NCBI GenBank assembly: GCA_009823395.1
Contig: CM020506.1
Span: forward strand, 7,530,001 to 7,594,000
Length of the DNA stretch: 64,000 bases
From: Thamnaconus septentrionalis
Taxonomy: Eukaryota; Chordata; Actinopteri; Tetraodontiformes; Monacanthidae
Direction: 5' to 3'
This document shows positions 1 through 13,341 of the stretch, piece by piece (within the stretch, counting starts at the first letter, position 1; the number at the start of each line of letters is the position of its first letter). The notes beneath the pieces were generated by a model. It saw nothing but the letters and a program-made list of their open reading frames with translations. It did no database searches and was not told the DNA's origin. The translations under genes and the position numbers were made by a program.

Positions 1-302
1 AAATAGGATGACAAATAATATACATTTTTGACTTAAGTAGCATTAGATCTCCTGTTGGGACAGAATCTGCACCTTTAAGCTGCGCTCACATTTTATGTGC
101 ACCATTGCCATGTTTCTGCTCGCACAGACATAAAGGGGCAATAACGCAGGAGGTATAATCCTCGGGGCAAACCTCACAATTGGATTCCTGCTCTCCTCCA
201 GGACGGACACGTGCTTATTGCAGGAAACAAATCTCCGTTTGTCCCCTCTCAACATGACACCTCCCGGCGTATCTCCCCTCCTCCTGCCTGCTGGTGCATG
301 TT

Positions 303-353
303 GCAGCAGCAGCAGTAGCAGTTGCAGTAGCAGCAGCAGCAGCAGCAGCAGCA
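303..353. repeat. CAG trinucleotide repeat
   Basis: Imperfect CAG/GCA repeat with TAG and TTG interruptions. It gives serine, cysteine or leucine runs in different frames, none of which looks like a real protein. Confidence 0.9.
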
Positions 354-2418
354 ACGCCAGCCCTCACCAATCCACAGCTTCACGTCTCATCATCTCATAA
401 GCTGAGGTCAAGGGGCGTGTGTGAGGTGTGCCAAGGTCTCAACAAGTGTCAGTGCAAGGAGATCTAATACGCGGTGGTATTGGCTTCTATCAAAACCGCG
501 TATGTCCTTGCGGCAGACGGTGCGCATGTGGAAAGTTGACAAGCGGGGAAATGAAGCTGGAGGTGGCCGGCAGGACGGAACAGGAGACGTTCCAGTGAAA
601 TAGATAATGGCAGAAGGCCCACAGCGGTGCTGCCAGGCTCCCTGCAGAGAGAGGCGGCGCATAAATTAGCACACAAACCCATTATGGCTTCTTTTTTTTG
701 GGTTTGTTTTTAAACGCCTGAACAACTTCAGGTTAAGAGGGGGGCACGTCGACACAAATGTTCATTAGCGAGACACTCGTTTTCAGATTTAGGCCATCAA
801 ATTTAATGGGATCAAAAGCATTCGGTGATGGGAGCTTGTTTGTTGCCGGCGCATAACAACCGGCGTCCTCACCTGCAGAGGACGACGCTGTCACCGTCTC
901 ATCACCGGTGTGCATCTACTGCCGCCTGGAATGATAATGGGACAGAGCCACCACAAGGGCAGATTCAAACGCTAACATGATTATGGTAATGACCACCAAC
1001 AGCTCCACCGCTACACGTCAGGGAGTTGTGCAACGAACAACAACAAAAAAAACCTCAACAACAACAACAAGGCGACTCCTGGCAATTAATCAAAAGGAAT
1101 AAATAGCCATAATGTCGTTGACATTCTTTCCTGGCTGACAAGCGTTTGTACGTTGTTGATACCTCTGAAGCTTTTTAATCACCGCGATGCAGGTGGAAGC
1201 TGGCGGCAGCAGTGGCGACGGCGGCAGGCGGCCATACATTATGCCAACATTTCGTTTACATGTTGTCAGCAAATGTAATTAGCCGGAACAAAAACTTTGC
1301 GTGTGGGAGACCCGCAGCAGATATTCCTGGCATTCATATCTAATTAGTGATTAAACGCCTCCAGTCCCAGAGGGCTGCTATTGTAGTGACGGCACCGCGC
1401 TGAGTGAAACTAAGAAATGGCGTGAAAGGAAAAATATGCCGCATGTACTAATTATGCGAGACAGGGAGAAACCCAACAGCGAGAAACTGTAATTTGGGTA
1501 GTTTTAATAAATCTGAGAGCCCACACAATGCCAACATCAGATAGCAGTCGTGCTAATAAAGATTAGTGCATAATGCATAAGGCTAAGGGGTCTTTCCTAA
1601 ATGAGCCTGGCAAGTTTGAAGTGCTAATAGCTAAAGACAACATACTGTACCGCTGAGGCTAAATTGGAAAAAGATGAGTTTGCAGCTTTTCTGGTGTTTA
1701 ACAAAATGTTTTGGTGATGATTGCAATCAGACCACAGTGTGTGTACAGATGACTAACATCCTAAAAAATTAAAGCCGAAGAAGCCTCCCGCGGCTCCTGG
1801 TGGTAGGATGCTGTGTAGCACATACACTTTTCCGCTAAATGATTTCCAAGTAGAGCATGAGCGTTTCTAATAAACGTTCCAATAAATCTTTCATGTTTGA
1901 TAATTTTTTTCCTTACAGACCTGAGGATAAGTGAGTATACGTCACATCTGATGGATTGCTGGCGCAAAAGTAACCTGGCAAATGAATCGGTGTGAAATTA
2001 TTGTATGATGATGCTGTCACACACACAGTCCATTCTCATGTTAAGGCGCCTTAAACACAACTAACTGCATTAGACGGGGTGAATGAAATTCCAAATCGAT
2101 AACCCCAAAACCCCAAACGTCATCTTTAACTATTTTAATTTCCTATTGTGCATGAACCAGCAGTATCAACTCCTCAGATCTTCGGCTTTTCTCCACTTTC
2201 CCTTTATATCCATTGTGCGCGTGTGTTAGTGTGGCCTTTATGAACGTATCCGCCGCCAGCTCATGCATGTTCCTGCGCTTTATTGCAAAATTTCCTTCGC
2301 TAAGTAGTTTTTCTCTCTCTCCCTTTCTCTTTGACGGCCATTGTGTGAAGACAAGGTGACCTTATTGGAGATGTAGGAACAATCGTGCATGGACCTTTGT
2401 CAGAATGAGTGCATGACA

Positions 2419-2463
<45 letters not shown>

Positions 2464-2476
2464 TCTATATGTCTAC

Positions 2477-2534
<58 letters not shown>

Positions 2535-2576
2535 TTATACACATACATATATATATGTATATATATGTATACAGTA
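2419..2576. repeat. Compound (GT)n-(AT)n-(AC)n microsatellite
   Basis: A GT run is followed by AT, then AC, then AT-rich sequence. The GT and AC blocks are mutually complementary around the AT core, so the tract can form a hairpin or cruciform. Confidence 0.95.
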
Positions 2577-5505
2577 CAGTATATAGTATGTACAGTATCT
2601 CTTATCTTAAACAATACAGGAAAGATTGCTACATTCCTTATTGCAGCTGAGCCAGATGCTTGTGAAGCATTTTTCCGTTGACGCTACGTCTGCTCAACAT
2701 GCCTCTGATTGGATTTTGCACGGCGCATGCTGTAAATCTCAGCACCTCCTGTGTGCGCCACCGTTTAGCACATTCTATTGCACGCATGAACACTTTAGTA
2801 CTCCCTTGTATTCAAAAGAAAAATGATCGTCCCTCCCCCCACCCCTCATACCTGCAGAGACAGTTGGTTTCACCTCCTTCGGATGCCACTTTCTCTCTCC
2901 TCCTTTTCACTACCTCAGAGGTTAGACATCTTTGTTGCCTATACATGGGGGTTACAGAGTCCAGCTAAACCGTATGGCTTTCGGCTTTGAACCATTTTGC
3001 ACACGCACCCGAGGCTGGATGCACAGGCAGAGCATCCAGCCTATAGACAGACACGGAAACCCCCTGGGAGGTTTCTGCTGTGGCTTGAGGCACAAAAGAT
3101 ATTTCCAACCCATGATAGAAAAAAACAAGTTCCTTTTTCTCTTTCACAATGTTTATGTTTTTAACGCTTTTGTCTCCATTTGGCTATTACTGTGGGGAAA
3201 AATAACAAAGACAAATATGTGGCTCCCATCAAGCAGCAGCTCAAGGGTCCCTCTAGCTCACCAGAGACCTGCACCAAGGGCTAAACCCTGCACCATTACA
3301 ATAAAAATAGCATATGCCTTTGTTCGATTTATCACCATTCATGCCGAGACTCCGGTTGGATCTTCAGCGGCAGAGATCCGGAGCTGGCAGTAGCTGACGG
3401 CAAGGCATCAGATGCTTCAGAGACTGGAGCAGACTGGGAGGAGGAAATAAAAAAAAGCACCAAGTGGGCATATGTGATGTGTGTGATCGCGGCCCAAGTG
3501 TGCAGAGAACAGACCACCTCCCCCCTCTGCTCCACAGCCCATTTATAACTTAAGCCCTTCAGATCCCTGCATGTGTTGGATTTGTGTTGGTCTGTCAGTG
3601 GCCGTCATAAAGAATGGCTGAACTCGTTTGTATTGATTATCAAACCACAGCAGTACAGTCCCGAATCCTTGGGCCTGGACGACCATGATTGAACACCTGA
3701 TAGATACGATTCAGTGGATTGTGTGTGTGATCAAGTGCTGCTGCAAGTGGGTCAGGGGTAAAAATAGAAATAGCGTCCCTGGATTTGGCCAGAGATGCCT
3801 CTAACTAACAAAGGAATGCTATGTTTTCAGTTTGAACGTGACAAACCAGTGTAACAGTCGCCATACAACTTTGTGTATCAATGAAACCAGTTAAGGGGCC
3901 CCCGGTGGTGCAAAGTTTTAAAGGCTTTATTTCTAATCACGCATTCTGCTTTGTGGCAGAATCATGATCTGCCTCTGCAGAGAGTTATAAACTTAATGAC
4001 TCGACATAAGCGCATTTTCAACTTCATTATTAATCTGTTTTTGCCAGCCATGGTTGCCAGCGGTGCCAAAAACCCCTTTGAGTTGTGTGCTTTTAATGCG
4101 TTTGTTGCTGAGGCTCAACTCAAGCCAGTCGTGCTGTTGGAAACGGTACAAATGTGACTACTGTGAGGGTTAAAAAAAAAGAGATTAAGTGAGTTCGGAT
4201 AAAAAAGATTAGCGTCTTTATCCAATATCAGTCCCTGTGCATAAAATATAGGGGGATATTTGGGAACCAGAGCTCCAGAGGCCTGACTGGCTGTAGACTT
4301 GTGAGGGGGTGCAGTTTGGTTGGCGGCTCTGCGCAACATTTCCACTGTGCAACAGTCTAGCAACAAACTACACTGTGTTTTAACGATTGAAGTCCCAGGA
4401 GCGAAGCCTGGCTTGTACACACAAATACAGATTACTGCCGAGCACACCAGAGTGGCTCGATATTCACAGATTCACCTCAAACCAGAAATTTAACTGGTCA
4501 ACAGAGTAAAACAGTACAAGGTCTGGCAACATTATTGCAGCTGTTGGTGGACCTCAGAGAAGGCAAACCTGTCAGCATCTTAGTTCAACAGTGATATTGT
4601 GGCACAGCAGTGATCAACAGAAGCACAATTAAAATGCATTTGATTCTGAACTAAGTCTCAAACTCACCAATTGGGGAGAATCAGATTTTCTTTTTGCCCC
4701 ACTCACAAAAATCTGATCTAATAATCTGGAAAAGCACAAATCACATGAAGCACATCATATGAAGTTCCAGATCTGATGCAGATCCCATTTGTTAAAAATG
4801 CGACCACAGTCTGAAAGGCCACGCAAACTAAACTGGAACTAAACATGAGTCTTTTATGACATGATTAACTTTGAACATCAACTGTGCACGCATGCACACA
4901 CACTTCAGCTCTGGAGAGAAATCTGCATCGCGCCCTCGTGCAGCGCCCTGCGAACACGACCCAAATGTCTGCGGCCACCTCTAGGTGAGCCTCGCTTGTA
5001 AAAGTTAATCCCCTCTCTCGATGAAGGGTGATGACAGCTGAGATCCCCATCTGCTGCTGCGGGCTTAAATACGTTAATACCTGCCCCGACATCGCCTCGG
5101 TCACCAGCAAGACACGGCCGGGATTTACCATTTTTTTATTACCTCAGGGGGACGTTTAATTCCTCGGCCACTGTGGGTGGTGTGGGCGCTGGTGGTTGAC
5201 GGAGTCAGGATGACAAAAAGTATGTAGGGTCAAAGTCTTAGCCGGGTGTGTGGAGATTCACTTTAATCCTCTGCTGCTAGGGGGGTGGGGTGGGTGGGTT
5301 GAGGGAAGCGTTCCCTCTCCCTGCACTGCACACATTATTTTGACATCTGTATTGCACATTCATCACGCCGGGTCATGTGACAGCAATTCTGCACAACTAA
5401 GTGGCCCGCTGGAGCCGATAATCGCCGCTTAAGCACCGCGTTAATAAATAAGTAAACAGCCAAATTGTTTTTAATCAGGATCTCATTTTCGGTAGAGGGG
5501 TTTTC

Positions 5506-5507
<2 letters not shown>

Positions 5508-5537
<30 letters not shown>
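5508..5537. repeat. (GT)n microsatellite
   Basis: Uninterrupted GT dinucleotide run ending in a short G run. Confidence 0.9.
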
Positions 5538-5538
<1 letters not shown>

Positions 5539-5689
5539 GTGTTCTAATGAATTGAGTACGGTGATCTGGGGACGAGACAGGCTGTTCGCATACACCGGGG
5601 GAGGCTTGACTATCGCGCCGTCAAACACAGTTAAGCCTGCCACTAATCTCAGACAGTTTGGCTGTTAATTCTCCTTTTGTGCTGTTTGG

Positions 5690-5724
<35 letters not shown>
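5690..5724. repeat. (CTAT)n microsatellite
   Basis: About eight to nine tandem TATC/CTAT units. Confidence 0.9.
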
Positions 5725-5846
5725 GTAATAAAGGAAATCCACAAAAGACACAGAAAACACACAGGATTGGCCTGGTTGTGGATTACCTGGTGTAAGGTTA
5801 AAGGTGGTGCATAGCACAGATCAAAGAAATTCCCTTACTCCCCCCA

Positions 5847-5852
5847 AAAAAA

Positions 5853-5883
<31 letters not shown>

Positions 5884-5889
5884 AATAAA
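5847..5889. repeat. (AAAT)n microsatellite
   Basis: Tandem AAAT units preceded by a short A run. Confidence 0.9.
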
Positions 5890-6720
5890 TCCTAAATATG
5901 ATAAATCTCCTTCACACAAAGACATTAATGGGGCAATAATTGTTTTAAAGGCAGCATCAAGACTCCCAATGCCGGCTGTATGCAGTCGCCATGACGATGA
6001 AATTAACAGCCAGAAGGAGAACCCAATGATTCACTAATATGCACTGTGTGAACATGAGCAATATTGCATTAATTTTTTTATTGCAGCCAACAGGCTGTTA
6101 TGATTGTGTTTTTCACTGTTGTACATTTGTTTCTTTGCGCTCATACCCCCACCACAGCCTGCTGTAGAGACACTTTATGAGGTTGTAAAGGACAGACTTT
6201 TCCCATTATTGCTTAGTTGCAGTCATGTGATCCAGATCAAACCCGCCTATTGAGAAGTTAACCACAGATATGGAGACACGTAAAAACGCTGGTAAATTTA
6301 GCATAATTGAAGTTTTTTTTAAATAATCCTCAGCACTACAGAGTGTGAAGCTCAGTGGTTGCCACTTATTGAGAACAGTCGGTCAAGCGAGCGCTCAGTC
6401 TAAGACTCTCCTTAGTCATGTTCTGGCTGCAGAGGAAGGATATACCCCACTTCCTAAAACCCCACCCTGCTCAACTCTCAGCAGAGGACAGAAGAGAACA
6501 ACACTACAGGGCTGACACCCCAGGAGAGAAAACCTTGGGGTGAAAGAAAACATACAGACCACACAGCTCCGGAGTGGCATGTCACATGACGAGATGTTGG
6601 ACCTCAAGCCTGTAATATTACAGGCTACAGGCTATTTCACCCCAACAGCCACGCACAAATCATAAAGATGTCATGTGTTGTTGTTGTTTACAATAGGCCT
6701 AACATCATGTTAATGACACT

Positions 6721-6762
<42 letters not shown>
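6721..6762. repeat. (AAT)n microsatellite
   Basis: About 14 tandem AAT/ATA units. Confidence 0.9.
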
Positions 6763-8163
6763 CGTCATTCAAAAACATCCCATCAAACAGAATTTCAGTG
6801 TTCTAGACCAAATGGGATTAAGTTCTTTGTCTGCCCTGTGCTGTGACCTAAAGGTGTCGTTTGAGCTGCTGGTCAGTTGCATTATTCCCAACAGACTTTT
6901 ACTGCACCGCACTGATTTATTTTCCCGACCCCTTGCTTGTTTTCCCTTTCCAATAGGTGTGTTCCACTCCTGTTGAGGAAATTCTTGGGTGACCACTGAC
7001 AAACTGGATGTTGTCTTTGCCAAACAGACAATGTCTCTTTTTGGGAAGACGGGGGACAATGGTGTCGAAGGAACAGCAGGAATGGCAGAGAAGCAGGAAG
7101 TGTGCTGAGTACGACAGGAAATAGGAAGCGCAAGCAGGAATAAACTCAGTTGAAAAGGCCGGAGAAAAATTTCCGCCCTGGTGTCTTAAGGTTCGGCCTG
7201 AAGTAAATAGTCTGTGAAAAATGTGGGGAAAAAACGTGCCACCCCCCATCAACGAAAGAGACAAGACGCCTGTTTGGGAAAACAAAATCTATTGACTGAA
7301 TGACAGCTGTGCAGCAAACCTTGCAACGTACTCATCAGGAATTCTAATCGTTTTGACCTGTTTTGAACCTTCGAAAAGCAGCTTGACATTTTCTGTCTTG
7401 TCTGACATTAGAGCATTGACAAGTGGTAAATATTTTACCTAATAAAGCTGCTGGACAATTGTTCCTTGCACCTGAACCTAAAAGGTAATTCCTTGTTTAA
7501 ATGAAATGCAGCCAGAATTATGCTGAACTCAATGAGGCTGAGTCGAATTTCAAATGTCCTCTCTTACCTTGCTTGCTCAGGTTCCAAATTATTTTTGGTC
7601 TGGTTATGAGTTATGTGAAGACTGAACAGGATGATGCAATGTGAATCTATAGGATCAAAGTCGGGCCATCTACTATTCATTGCTGAACTGCACTTGCATA
7701 TAATATAAGAGCAAATGAAGGAGTCAAGGGACAACATTACAGACGCATTCTTTGGCTACACTTCAAATTCCTTTTTATTCTTCCATCTTACAGAAAGTGA
7801 GTCTCAGGGAGATGGTGGCAGTGTGAATAACTCTGTGTGTATGTTTATTTCTGTGTGCGTGTGTGTGTGTGTGTGTCTGCATGTGTATGTGCGTGAGCAA
7901 GACCTCAAGTCCTCCACCCCTGAAGGCAGGAAGTGCAGAGCACACATCGTCTGTGGGGCTCCGCCCATCCGAAACAGGAAGAACAGTGTGCACCCCAGCA
8001 GCAGCACCACACCCGCGTGCTAAGAAGATGTGTCGACCAACACCTGGAGGTTACAACGACCCCAAGAAAGATCTATGGCTGCATTGTTGTTTGGGGAGAC
8101 GGTTCACTGGGGTAGCAGCCAAGAATGATTTATGATTTTTACTTAGACTACTTTGTTCTTAGA

Positions 8164-8280
8164 CTTGTCCAGGGTGTAACCCTGCCTTCGCCCTATGACA
8201 GTTGGTGTAGGCTCCAGCAGCAGGCCCCTACAAGCCTGAGTGCAGGAGGAAGTATAGAAGATGGATGGGTGGACTTGGAA
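8164..8280 (+). mobile_element. Degenerate fish retroelement 3' tail
   Basis: Contains the recurring teleost tail signature: a 'TTGTCCAGGGTGTAACCCTG' block, then 'GTAGGCTCCAGCAG', then an ending in 'GATGGATGGGTGGA'. A better-preserved relative lies at 54,230-54,405. Such tails come from non-LTR retroelements or SINEs. I cannot name the family. Confidence 0.6.
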
Positions 8281-9564
8281 AAGATGGACTTTTTTTTGGA
8301 CACAACAACATCAGTCATTGTCTTTAAATCAGAGTAAAAACATTTCAGATCATTTTAAATTGCAGCTAAATACACAGAGGCAAACAGAACCAAAGGATTC
8401 CAACCAATGGGATCAACAAAATCTAATTTTATGTAAAAGTTAAAGCAGTAAAAGCCAAACAAGTTTAAGCTGCTGGTCAGAGCACAGTTCTTGAGAAGCT
8501 ACAAAAGGGAATATTCTCCATTTAGTTCATGTCAAAGACACTCATCATCGCACATTAGATTATATGAATAACCCTTGGCAACGCATTTCATCCACATATA
8601 ATAACCAGATTCATCTTTTAATGGGATCTGCTCTTAGCCAGACTTAGCAACCAATAAAATTCCAATCACCGCGTTGTGATATTATGAAGACAGCCGGCAA
8701 GTGCGCCCGCGCAAAAACACACAAATATGGGGATCACACCGCAACACTTGAGTGTATATACACACACAGCCTAATTACATTGTGAGCTGTGGTGATAAAT
8801 CACCAGAGCCCTAATCAAAGAGCTACAACAGAGAGTCATCAATCACTTACAGCGCAACACAACATCGGCCTGTAGCGTCTCCTTGTCTCCTCACAGCCAA
8901 CGGAGGCTCTTCATGCCCAGCGTGAAACACATGGCTGTGACACATTTTCATTAGCGCCATCAACACCGGGTTGGACATTCTGATGGAAAGCCATCAGACA
9001 GCGGAGTGGATATGAAGATGTATGGCCTGGCAAGGCTGTTAAAAGCCTCCCGATTCCCACGTCAACGCACATGAACAGATTCTGCAAAAGGTCCTCACCC
9101 CTGCATACTTTTTTCCTTCTGCAGAAAAACACATAAACCATAACCCGGCGCCTCTGCGGATTTCCCCCTCTCAACAACCTTCAAAAGTGGCTTTGATGGA
9201 GTATTTAAAATATCACTCTCTTTAAGCCTTCCATCTCTCTGCCATTGGAGGCTGTGATGGATGGAAGCAAGCTGGGTCATCTCAAAGGCACCGGCAGTGA
9301 CATTCAGAAAGCCACTGCACTTCAGGTGAAGGAATGACAGATGGCATTTCGATGGAATCTATAAAAAACGAGTCACCACGGGGAGATGTTTTGACTTTTA
9401 GTCCTCTGTCGGCCCTCTTCAGGTCCATTGTTCAGTCAGCGGCACCTGATTGGTTAAGTAGTGTCTGGAGGAAAAAAACCAAAGCTGAGGCAAAACTGAG
9501 GCTCGAAGGAAATAGAAGCTGAAGTAAACCTACTGCAGTGGCTTTGTACATAAACTAACAAATG

Positions 9565-9595
<31 letters not shown>
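9565..9595. repeat. Poly(A) tract
   Basis: About 31 consecutive A residues. It could be a retroposition scar, but no recognisable element precedes it. Confidence 0.85.
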
Positions 9596-9597
<2 letters not shown>

Positions 9598-10075
9598 AGG
9601 ATTATGTCATCTTTCCTGCCCTTAAAAAACCCCAAAACATAATCTGTCTCAGGAACCTCATGTCTACCTGTTTGTTCCTGCACCTGGTGCTCAAACATAA
9701 AAAAATGAAACAAAATTAACATTATTTCCCCATTTAAAGCAGAATAGAAAATGAAACAAGACAATTTTATAAATGTTTACTTTTTTCAACGAACAATGCA
9801 CAGCTGAAACATCAATTTTAAACACAAAAGAAAGGAGGAGTGAAATAAGAGAGGACAAGACAGACAAGGGGCTGGGATGGCAGGCAGGCAGTCAGCTATG
9901 AAGGACGTGGCCGCTGCGGCAGTTATTTTTAGTTATCAGTTTTTGGAGGCCATCATTCGGAACATCTCATTAAAAATCAGAAAGGAAAAAAAATGACTGA
10001 CGCTCCAGCGAGCCATTCCAATCACTGGAACTCGAAAGGAAAAATGCTCTATCCCCCACTGTGTACACTGCCCCT

Positions 10076-10116
10076 CTCTTTCTATCGCTCTCTCACTTTC
10101 TATCACTCTCTCACTT

Positions 10117-10156
<40 letters not shown>

Positions 10157-10157
10157 T
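10076..10157. repeat. (CT)n-(CA)n microsatellite
   Basis: CT-rich blocks pass into a CT run and then a CA run. Confidence 0.85.
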
Positions 10158-11150
10158 CGCACAGATTAGACATATCTTTGGTGACCTCCACTGAAGGCAT
10201 CTTCATCACATTCCTTTTAGGAGGCCGCAGACAGATAAATTAATTATGTCCACGTGCCTGTGGGGTGTGTCTTTTAAAATGCAGGGGAGGCGTCGCAGGG
10301 GTTTATTAATCATCCCATAATGAGAGATTAAAACACCCAGATTCATTAGCGGAAGGTGGACGCAGTAAATCAGATGTGTGCGCAGGCGTCCTCGCTGTTA
10401 AAGTCATTAAACCTAATAGCAGGTACTCAGTTTCACGAGTTGTCCCTGTGTCTCCTGCAGTCAGTGGAGGAAAATTTAATGTGGTGTATGCAAAGCTGTT
10501 TTGTTTAAGGTTGAATAAATAAATGATCAGGTTTTTTTGGTTTTCTAACAATAGTACGTGTCTCTCACCTGTTAGCACCCACTACTGTTTGGAGAGTGTG
10601 TGTTAAAGTGGGACTTCACTTGGATGGCGTGTTAATGTAAAGTTAATGTATAGTCTCACTGTACACACCTCGTGCACTGATGACCAGTTTTAAAGGCAAC
10701 CAGTGAAGTTCTGAGGTTATGTGGTTGGGTTGAGTACAGCAATCAGGTCATTCAGGTCATTTACCTTCTGTTGGAGTCAATTGACCAATCCTATTAAAGC
10801 TATTGCCCCTAGCACTGTTTAAGAGAGTCAATCCCCATAAAAGCCTGCAAACACTTGCACATCTGTGCTTAACGCCACTCTGAACGGGTAGACGAAAATA
10901 CAGTCGCGCTGCAAAACCATGACAAGGCTACAGGTAAATGCTGCCACCTGTTGGAGAATTTTGTGTGCGATGCGTTTGACAGCGCTGCTTTTGGGGACGA
11001 TCAGAATGGTTACATATAAATATAAACGAAGTATATTTAAATACGGCCTAATTTGGGATCAACGAAATCATTGTGATAGACTCATTGTGGATAACCTTTA
11101 AAGTTTAAAATGTCGCCCAAAATGACATTGATCATGGGAGACAATTCTAG

Positions 11151-11176
11151 AACAGACAGACAGACAGACAGACAGC
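11151..11176. repeat. (ACAG)n microsatellite
   Basis: Five to six tandem ACAG units. Confidence 0.8.
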
Positions 11177-12378
11177 TCACACTCAAGTGTCCATCTCAAA
11201 ACATTTTAAACAACCACTATTCTGGAATTATAGGAGACAAAATAATAAACTTTATAGATGATTTCTTCTGGGAGACCTTAGTTTTATAGCCTTTGCTTTC
11301 AGTACAAGATGAAATTGTTTACTAACGCTAGAAAAATTACATAAAAACTTATTAAGTTGACATATGCTGAATCGTATCAGGCCAAAGACAATTTTTCTTT
11401 TATATTAATGTGAAAATAATGTCCTTCCATTGTTGTTGATATTGTCGTTCAGATTTTCCCACGTTTAGCAAGAAGATTTCCTAGACATAAGTATCAACAG
11501 GTGCATCCGTCTTGTGCTTAAAGAGGCAGTGATGTCCCTGTGAAATCATATTACTTTTAATATCCTGTGTGAATTTTGTATGCACATCCCATTGTACAAA
11601 AAAAACTATGAATCTACTAATGCTCACAGTGACTGCATGTGCACGGATCTGTATCCTGTTGCCCTTTTTAGACCTTGTTTGCTAAGCAATATAACAGTTA
11701 ATCATTTCCACACTGTGCTGAATATATATTGACTTTGTATGGAGAGAGGAACCTACCTGGAACTATTTTTTCACCCTCGCTGTTTGGAAAACAAAGCAAC
11801 TGATGTTTGAGTCTGGGTTTTGCACAACATTGCTTTAAAAAGTCATTAACTCTAAAGTGAGTCTTGATGATGGCCATTTGTGCCAATTTTTCTTTTGGAG
11901 TTGGGTCAATTAGTATTCTTGGTTGTCGCATTGACCCATCCAATTTGGCAGCCAAATCTGTGTAAAATCCTCATGGTCGAGCTTCTGTGTGCGAGGAACC
12001 GCAGTGTAGATCTGATGAGTCACTCACTACTGATGTGGATATGTTTCAAGAGGCTCAGGGACAGGGCCATATGCCAGACAATGTTGTTTTAATGCTGTCA
12101 CCTCACAGGGAGACAAAGACTTTCTTAGCCATGGCTGACTTCATGCAGTAAAATAGCATTTCATACAATTTAAAAAAAAAAAGAAGCTATAAAGAGTAGT
12201 TAGTGTTAGTTGGGTAGACAAAAAAAAATGTATCTTGTTTAAAGTACTGAATAAGTTGCTGGGTTGCTCTGTGCAGTGACTGTCATTGTCTGGACGTGTG
12301 TTTTCATAAATATACTGTAATCTGCAAAACAACCTACAGTAGTTCCCACCGCTCCCTCAGGGGATGGGTCACATGCAG

Positions 12379-12480
12379 AGGAAGAGAAGAAGAAGAAGAA
12401 GAAGAAGAAGAAGAAGAAGAAGAAGAAGAAGAAGAAGAAGAAGAAGAAGAAGAACTTTATTGATCCCATAATGGGGAAAT
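12379..12480. repeat. (GAA)n tract with retroposon-like tail
   Basis: About 70 bp of AAG/GAA repeat is followed directly by 'CTTTATTGATCCCATAATGG' and GGAAATG. This 'TTTATTGATCCC...GGGGAAAT' signature recurs at the 3' ends of fish retroposons, so the GAA repeat probably grew from the element's terminal simple repeat. Family not assigned. Confidence 0.6.
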
Positions 12481-12779
12481 GTAACTTTAAGTTAATGACA
12501 CATCCATGATACACAGCTTATTTGTACATGTTCTTTGCTTGTTTTTATTCCAGTGTTTTGATTACTGATGTGTTTTAGCAGCCTATAGAGACGATTAAAT
12601 GTTTTTTGTCTGCTTTGATTCTGATTCTTTTTTGTCTCTTTAATGTTCTTTTAATTTGGCAGAGAACGATCTTTGGAAACCTTAAAAAAATGTCAGAATC
12701 AAATTTTAGGGTAAATACTGAGAGGAAAGACGAAGTGAGAAAGAAACAAGATTATTAGTGATATCCTGTTCCTGCCTAC

Positions 12780-13341
12780 CAGACTTCGCTGAAGATCAAC
12801 AGCATGACAGGCTGCCGCGCTGGTTGGTGACGTCAGTCTGCTACGTGGAAAAGGAAGTAACGAGCAACACAGGCTAATGCTAGTTCGGGCTACAAGTTGA
12901 GAGCGACCAAAACAAACGATGACGGCCGCGCTAAGAAGCTTCAAAATGCTCGGAAAAAACACGTAGGCGCCTTAGCCTCGGTCGTGGTAGGGTGCCAGAC
13001 ACGGCAAAGGAGATGCCGGCATTTGTACATGGCTGATTTATTCGGTATTACCTACTGTATGTGTGTGGGGCTGCTGCCGTCTCGGCACACTGAATGCTAT
13101 GTAGGTTAACGCACAACTCTGCTACGTAGCTAGGTAGAAGCTAGCAACTCACCAGATATTTCCTGGACGGAGAAGCGCCTGAAATTGCGACATATACCCA
13201 GCTTCACGTAATCTTTTTTAACACCGACAATGCGAAGTTAGCTAGGCTGGGAGCGTCTTTGTGTGCTGACACCGTATTTATATTCACTTTGGCGTGGCAC
13301 TCTCCGAACCTGACGGCTAACCAACTAGCCCGGTGGCCAGA
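12780..13341 (+). promoter_or_regulatory. Candidate TMF1 promoter and 5' UTR
   Basis: This CpG-containing stretch upstream of the TMF1 start carries a perfect palindromic CRE/ATF site TGACGTCA at 12,828-12,835 and an ETS-type AGGAAGT at about 12,852-12,858. No TATA box is evident, as expected for a housekeeping gene. The transcription start is not determinable. Transcription from about 12.85-12.95 kb with a 400-bp 5' leader is one possibility, and a spliced leader is another. Confidence 0.5.

Larger units (their letters stand above)
1..12780. other. Intergenic region upstream of TMF1, no gene recognised
   Basis: I see no convincing exon here. Long open frames are low-complexity (CAG, GT/AT, poly-A) or lack splice context. 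The stretch holds several microsatellites, one retroelement tail near 8.16-8.28 kb and AT-rich unique sequence. A few unique stretches rich in TAAT-type motifs (about 1,280-1,380 and 8,560-8,700) could be conserved non-coding elements, but that cannot be judged without alignment. Confidence 0.6.

Noticed and set aside
218..400. Serine-rich open frame
   Set aside because: It is the translation of a CAG/AGC microsatellite, with no splice or conservation evidence.
2932..3393. 153-codon open frame upstream of TMF1
   Set aside because: Composition is not protein-like, no domain is recognised, and no promoter or splice context is evident.
11698..11955. Minus-strand 85-codon frame resembling a decayed coding sequence
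   Set aside because: No family could be recognised and no neighbouring exons or element ends were found.
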